A stretch of DNA of 64,000 bases from Gorsachius magnificus (Eukaryota > Chordata > Aves > Pelecaniformes > Ardeidae). Below, piece by piece: positions 59,455 through 64,000 of this stretch. The translations under genes and the position numbers were made by a program. Position 1 is the first letter of the stretch. Each line of letters begins with the position of its first letter. The notes below the pieces were generated by a model that was not told the origin of the DNA, did not search any database, and saw only the letters and a list, made by a program, of their open reading frames with translations. Location of the stretch: the NCBI GenBank assembly GCA_034008185.1, contig CM067083.1:115590837-115654836 (forward strand). Reading direction: 5' to 3'.

Positions 59455-59840
59455 CAAAAAGAAGTAAACTCGATGCGCAGAGTTATTAGCTGGAGCAATT
59501 ACCCAATTTCTTGCCTTCTAAACCATCTTTGAATTGCGGTTTATTACACACGCTATGGAACATCCTTTTTTTAATTTATATTTCTTTTTTTTTCATGTGC
59601 TTTCATTGCTAATAATGTGTGCGAGGCCAAGTCTTTCAGGAAGCAATACGCTCAAGCAGCAACCCGGGGTCAAGCGCAGCATTCGGCACTTGCGCATATC
59701 GTAACGCCAGTTGCCATTAGCAGCCCTGCCTCATCTAATGCACACAAGGGCTGTGGTCAATGAAAAGAGATCGATGGATGGCGGGAACAGTTAGGCTCAG
59801 CATCACTTCTTGTGGCCATTATTGGCAGCCTTTCCTATGA
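59455..59840. promoter_or_regulatory. Candidate conserved non-coding block, CpG-retaining
   Basis: Unique block with homeodomain-like cores (gagcaattaccc, gttattagc, ttgctaataatg), a T-rich centre at about 59564-59595, and then a run of retained CpGs at 59620-59715 (gtgcgagg, atacgctc, aacccggggtcaagcgcagc, attcggcacttgcgcatatcgtaacgcc). It also has 'ccattagcag' and 'atcgatggatggc'. The CpG density here is not explained by a CpG island or a repeat. No frame has a domain. I consider it the best regulatory candidate of the window, by inference. Confidence 0.33.
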
Positions 59841-60559
59841 ATTATTTAGGAAGAGAAGAAGCTGGACTGGAGGCCCTTGTGGCTCAGTGGGGCCAGTCTC
59901 TGCAGACACAAGCCACCGTGTCAGATGCATTCCCAAGTGTGCAGCCATCACCTCCGAAACCAAGTTTCATTTCTGCCTCCAGTGCTCCTCCTGCAAGGTT
60001 GCAGCTGAAGCACTCTCCTCCAGTGATTAGAAAACTACTTTTAATTTCCAGCCTAAAGTTATTTGTGGCTGGCTGATACACATTTGTACTGGTGCCAGCG
60101 GTTGCCTTTGGATTCCATGGGGTTTTTTCTTTCTCTGGTGTTTATCTCCTTGATGTATTAGTAGACAGCGCAAGCTAATTGATTCTCAGCTTTTGTTTTG
60201 CCAGACTAAACTGGCCAAATTCATTCAATTCTTTCTTACTGGACACGTTTGCTGCTCCCTCCAACATTTCTTCTTTGCATGCCTGCTCCAGTTGGAATGG
60301 CTCTGGGCTTAGGGGAGGCCGTCATTACACAGATTTTTTCCACACAAGGTTGTAAAGGAGCAAAAATATGCCTCGCTCTTTCAGAAGCCACTCTCCTGAT
60401 GCTTGCTGTGACAGTATTTGCTGTCTTGTGCAAATGCCTTGCATAGGTACCTGCAGCCATTTTGTGGTTGATCAGTGCACTCCACTTTACAGCAAAATGA
60501 TGTGATTTCTTAGGCCACATCTACGGCAGGCCAGTGAAGGGAGCCAGGGCCTTGACGGC
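59841..60559. other. Non-coding stretch, no gene recognised
   Basis: Unique sequence. The frames 59810-60076 (plus) and 60236-60520 (minus) have no domain. Confidence 0.55.
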
Positions 60560-60810
60560 ATGGCATGGCTCACACCCACGCAGCTTGACACTCATAATCT
60601 CCAAACCAGAGTGAAAACAGGCTGTTGGAAGCAGTCCCCGGCCGGCGCTAATCCCCAAACCGTGCCTGGGCATTCTCTAGCAGGGAGCTGGCCGGCCCCG
60701 GTCAAAGAGTGCCAGGAGGCACACAAACATTTATCCTCGTCGATGGTCACAGGGCAGTTCATAAACCTGCCCTGGCTCAGTTTAATTAATTAGTGTAGAG
60801 GGAGCCTTAG
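60560..60810. promoter_or_regulatory. Candidate conserved non-coding block
   Basis: Unique sequence in which a CpG-containing part (ccccggccggcgctaatccc, aaccgtgcc and ggccggccccggtc at about 60636-60705) is followed by 'tttatcctcgtcgatgg' and 'cagtttaattaattagtg' (60778-60795, overlapping TTAATTA cores). The mix of a bicoid-type 'ctaatccc' (about 60649-60656) and TTAATTAATTA is enhancer-like. Function is inferred. Confidence 0.25.
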
Positions 60811-60899
60811 TGCATGACGGGCACTTTGAACTCTTCGCTCCAGGTCTGCTGTTCCAGCTCTCAAACGTAGTGTGTTTTTCCTTTATCATATTCCCAATA
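60811..60899. other. Non-coding, nothing recognised
   Basis: Short unique stretch before the CR1 reverse-transcriptase remnant. Confidence 0.4.
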
Positions 60900-61320
60900 C
60901 ACTGATGCCTCCCAACTCTGTATTGTCTGCAAATATCGTTAGCCCTTGCTTACTTTTTGTTCCAGAAGAAAACTAACTAAAACTGGCTCCAAGGAATTTC
61001 ACCCATTATGTCCCCTCGCTCCTATCATTTTCCTTTCAGAAGGACCTGTTGTGTTTGTTCTCTGCTGCTTCCTGACAGACCTTCAGCTCTAATACCAGCC
61101 CCGCTTCTTCCAACACAAACAATAATTTCCCATGTGGCCCTTTTATCAAAAGTGTTGCTGAAGTCCAGACAGATTAGATCTAAAGCATTTCCCATGTCTA
61201 AAAAAGCCTATGGATTACTTTGTTTTTTTTTTTTTTGTTTCTTATCACCAAAAGCTATCAAGTTAGCCCGACTCAAGTGACCTTGGTTAAAGCCCTGTTA
61301 TATTTTTATCATATTTTTTC
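60900..61320 (-). mobile_element. Ancient CR1-type LINE fragment, reverse-transcriptase core
   Basis: On the minus strand, near 61185-61140, decayed codons read ALDLICLDFSNTFDK, matching the reverse-transcriptase motif LDFSKAFD of CR1-clade LINEs. Upstream of it, 'ctaacttgatagcttttggt' and 'gataag' fit the TNLISFYDK-type segment. Further on, near 60951-60918, the codons read IFADNTELGGI, matching FADDTKLGG, where the second catalytic aspartate is replaced by asparagine. The spacing between motifs (about 75 codons) is close to that expected. Stops and indels, and a T14 run at 61223-61236, break the frame, so there is no enzyme. No 3' tail is linked to it. Confidence 0.72.
61223..61236 (+). repeat. 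Poly-T run (T14) inside the CR1 remnant
   Basis: Fourteen consecutive T that interrupt the decayed reverse-transcriptase frame. Confidence 0.9.
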
Positions 61321-62344
61321 CTTTACTTCCATGTCTTCAGTCTTTCCTTCAAAAATAGTTTAGATGTCATCCAAAATTTGTCCCAAACATATCCTTTTTC
61401 TCTGAATTAATGTGAATTCAGTCCCTGAGCCGTCCATGTTACTTGCATATCCCAGCCTCAGGAGGTCTGGAATTCTCCCTGCTGCTTGGGCACTCTCAGG
61501 AAATGGAGTCATTTTAGGAAGTCTATGGTGGGCAGACACAAAAGCCAAAGCTGGAGCTAGATCAGGCCTGTTGATCCCGAGACTGCTCGTTACCTCTCTG
61601 GAAAAGCTCACTTTTAATGGGAGCAAAAGAGCTGTAGAACATCCCCTCATTTAGCAGGCTCAGGAAGAAAATAATGGCTGCACGTGGAATTGCAGTGCAC
61701 GTGCAAAACAGCCAGCATGAGCTGCAAGGATTCACCACTCACCGTGATTTTACCCTGCCCGTGTTGGTCTATGGCACTGCTGCGCAGGGTTGGAACACTC
61801 AGCCTGGCTTTTACTGACCTAAAGGTCCAGTTGGGGCAGAAAAAAAAAAATGGGCTAATCCCCTTTGTATTTAGCATGTAGGCAAATGCCTCCTTGTTTC
61901 TCCATGGGGTTTTTGCAGGCTATCCTGAGTCCTCAGCCGCCGTGCCTGCCCTGCTGCCCTGCTCTGGCCATGCTTCTCTGCCCATGCAGCAGCAGCTGCA
62001 AAGACCCACGCATCCCCCCCATCCCAGGCACCGATGGGTTTGCGAAGATGGGTGCGTGAGGGCATGCAGGGCCAGCACTGGCACTGCTTACAACAAGGCA
62101 GGAGAAAGGATAGTGCCTGCTAGTTTGATGGAGTTTTCTGGGAGCCTCATCTGGAAATACCCTGTTTGGTCAGGACCTCTGGTCCCCTTTCAGGGGTCTT
62201 GGTTGTCATCCCTGGGGGACATGTCAAGCAGTGCAAGGGCTCCTGCTTGATTTGTTTCGAGTCCTCTTTACTTCAGGTTTCACCTCCTTCGCTGGTAAAC
62301 CTGTCCCTCAAACACCACTATTCCCCAGACTTCTTTGTAGGAGT

Positions 62345-62400
62345 TTATATAAAAAAAAATATATGTACATATGCATACATACCTATATATGTACATAAAA
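62345..62400 (+). repeat. AT-rich imperfect tatg/tacat simple repeat
   Basis: Alternating atatgtacatatgcatacat-type units follow an A9 run. It is low-complexity sequence. Confidence 0.85.
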
Positions 62401-63054
62401 TCAATTTATTTCAAGCAGACCTCTGTCTCCTTTTCCTCCCAGCCCAATGCACACACAACAGCAATGCAAAAGTCCCGGCAGCTGCAGACAAGCTCCTTCC
62501 CCACGGTCTCCGGCAGGCTCCGCTCCAAAAGTCTGCTGGTCTTAATCTGGGACAAAGGAGCTCTTTCCCTATTTAGCTGAAGGGTAGCTATGGCAACATG
62601 GCACAAAGACATCTCAATAGCTGGCTAAGGCCAGCCCAGCCCCCTGTCTTAGCAGACAGTCGCTGTTCGCTGGTACTTAAACTCTGCTTGGTTTTGACAA
62701 AGGCGATGTTTATTACCTAGGACTGGGCCTCTGGCTCAAAGAGTCCAGTAGCTGGAAGGGAAAGCAAGTGCTGCAACCCCCTCGACAAATGGGACGTTTC
62801 AGGGATTGTCCATGAATAGGGCTTGTAATGAAAGGAGCAGCGGAGAGGGAGGGGAGGAAATGAGGGAGGGGAGTTTGCAGCGGCTAAAGGGAAGCTCATT
62901 GCAGGAGACAGCAAAAGGGTGCTCTGAGTTATGGCTTGTCTGTCTGGGAAAGTTGCATTGATACAGCTTTCCTTTTTGTCTGGAATGAGCTGCTTGTGGC
63001 CACACACGAATTGTCTCACATCCTTTTGGTCTGCCTTTACATGGAAATGCTGCC

Positions 63055-63075
63055 TTTTTTTTTTTTTTTTTTTTT
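63055..63075 (+). repeat. Poly-T run (T21)
   Basis: Twenty-one consecutive T, continuing after one C into five more T. On the minus strand it would be an A tail, but no retrocopy with a recognisable coding sequence lies on that side. Confidence 0.95.
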
Positions 63076-64000
63076 CTTTTTGTGCAAGGGCTGTTTCCCT
63101 CCTTTGTGCTGTAAGGATAAAGGTGCAGCCACAGCAAAACCCCCTGCCTGGTATCTGCCAACCTGCATGTGTGGCCATTGCTGGCCTTGAAGCTTATCAG
63201 AGGCACATTTGGGAAAGCTTTTTGGAAAAATATCTTATAAACCTCTCGCACGTAGTGCTGCATCACGGAGGTCTGCTGGGGAGCACCAGCACCACTGCAG
63301 AGGAGCTGCACTTCTGTGTCCTGACATCAAGCTCCACTCCTGTATTAACCCCCCATGACATTTCCTGTCCTGCCCTATTTCTAACTTCTACAACATTTTT
63401 TGGATGATTCTGACAAAATTAAGCATTGTTTTGACCTCTGGGCAGTGGTAGCAGAGTTCACCAGAGCCCTCTCTGCTTTTGCCATAGCTCTGGCTGAAGC
63501 AATCCCAAATCACACCAGTCACGAAGACCAAAAGCAGAAGGTGGTGGAGATGCCTGCCTTCCCAGCCATGCCATGTCGGATGCAGAGGCCTAAAGCAACA
63601 AGCATCTCTCCCTTTCTCCTTCATGCCACTGACAGCATTCTTCCCTCCAAGATCTTGCTGCGCCCTGGACTACCAAGCTGCCCAGGCTTGCACATGTGGG
63701 CTTGGCTGTGCAGGGTGAGGGCATGGCTATGGCACATGTGCTGTGGTGCCTCGTGGCCCTGACCTCATCCAGCATGTGCCGCAAGCAATCCCACCCATTG
63801 CTCAGGGAACCTCCTGCTCCATCCTGCCCCGACGTGTTTCACAGCAGTGGCAGAGCCAGGACACGCTGGCTCTTTGACCAGCTCCACCGCCTTCATAAGC
63901 TCATTGCAGGCAGCCGCCAGTGCTGGCCGATGGCGTCAGCGGTTGGGGTATCACCGCCAATACATGGAGGCGCTTTCCTCACCAATTAGTTTCCTTAAAA

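Larger units (their letters stand above)
61321..64000. other. Non-coding stretch to the window end
   Basis: Unique sequence with simple repeats: A11 at 61840-61850, an AT-rich tatg/tacat tract at 62345-62400 and T21 at 63055-63075. Frames such as 62717-63178 and 62799-63311 (minus) and 62931-63407 (plus) read through the T21/A21 run, giving lysine or phenylalanine runs, and have no domain. No gene was recognised up to the end. Confidence 0.55.

Noticed and set aside
62717..63407. Long frames on both strands around 63 kb
   Set aside because: They read through the T21/A21 homopolymer and owe their lysine or phenylalanine runs to it. No domain is present.

Overview
The window looks like non-coding vertebrate chromosome, almost certainly from a bird. 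The best evidence is a set of interspersed CR1 non-LTR retrotransposon copies. They end in the avian-type 3' tail (a 'ttggacttgatgatctt' / 'aaggtcttttccaacc' block followed by ATTCTATG-type octamers, not poly(A)), and they encode the C-terminal end of CR1 ORF2. I see no mammalian L1 or Alu-type repeats, no bacterial operon structure and no tightly packed genes. A crocodilian or turtle source is less likely but not excluded by eye.

I found no protein-coding gene, exon chain, tRNA, rRNA or CRISPR array that I can support. Open reading frames of 60-180 codons occur throughout, at the density expected by chance. They overlap on both strands, and the longer ones that I checked begin at GTG rather than ATG. 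The only reading frames with recognisable protein similarity are decayed CR1 ORF2 tails (minus strand at about 40.7-41.05, 50.03-50.45 and 57.2-57.45 kb) and a decayed CR1 reverse-transcriptase core (minus strand, about 60.9-61.3 kb).

Layout: 0-6 kb holds CR1 tails at 30-207 (-), 2105-2428 (+) and 5600-5680 (-), plus a MIR/CORE-SINE-like fragment near 5.2 kb. 6-28 kb is mostly unique sequence with CR1 tails at 11.77, 14.45, 20.23 and 27.73 kb (all +) and MIR-like fragments at 20.56, 24.94 and 27.41 kb. 28-40.6 kb is largely unique, with possible regulatory blocks at 29.3, 32.0 and 38.6 kb and an old CR1/L3-like fragment at 36.97 kb. 40.6-50.5 kb has a comparatively intact CR1 tail (40.61-41.05, -), an ancient CR1 (42.06-42.53, +), an 18-bp minisatellite, a MIR-like fragment and a second good CR1 tail (49.95-50.45, -). 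50.5-64 kb has CR1 tails at 57.10 and 57.89 kb (-), several MIR-like scraps, possible regulatory blocks at 53.6, 55.95, 59.46 and 60.56 kb, and the CR1 reverse-transcriptase remnant.

The most plausible function for the non-repeat part is long-range cis-regulation in a gene-poor interval or a large intron. Several unique blocks have clustered homeodomain-, POU- or CRE-type motifs, or retained CpGs, that make them candidate conserved non-coding elements. That is inference from composition and motifs only; no alignment was possible. I did not find a previously undescribed biological system here. Boundaries of repeats were read by eye and are approximate (about 5-30 bases).
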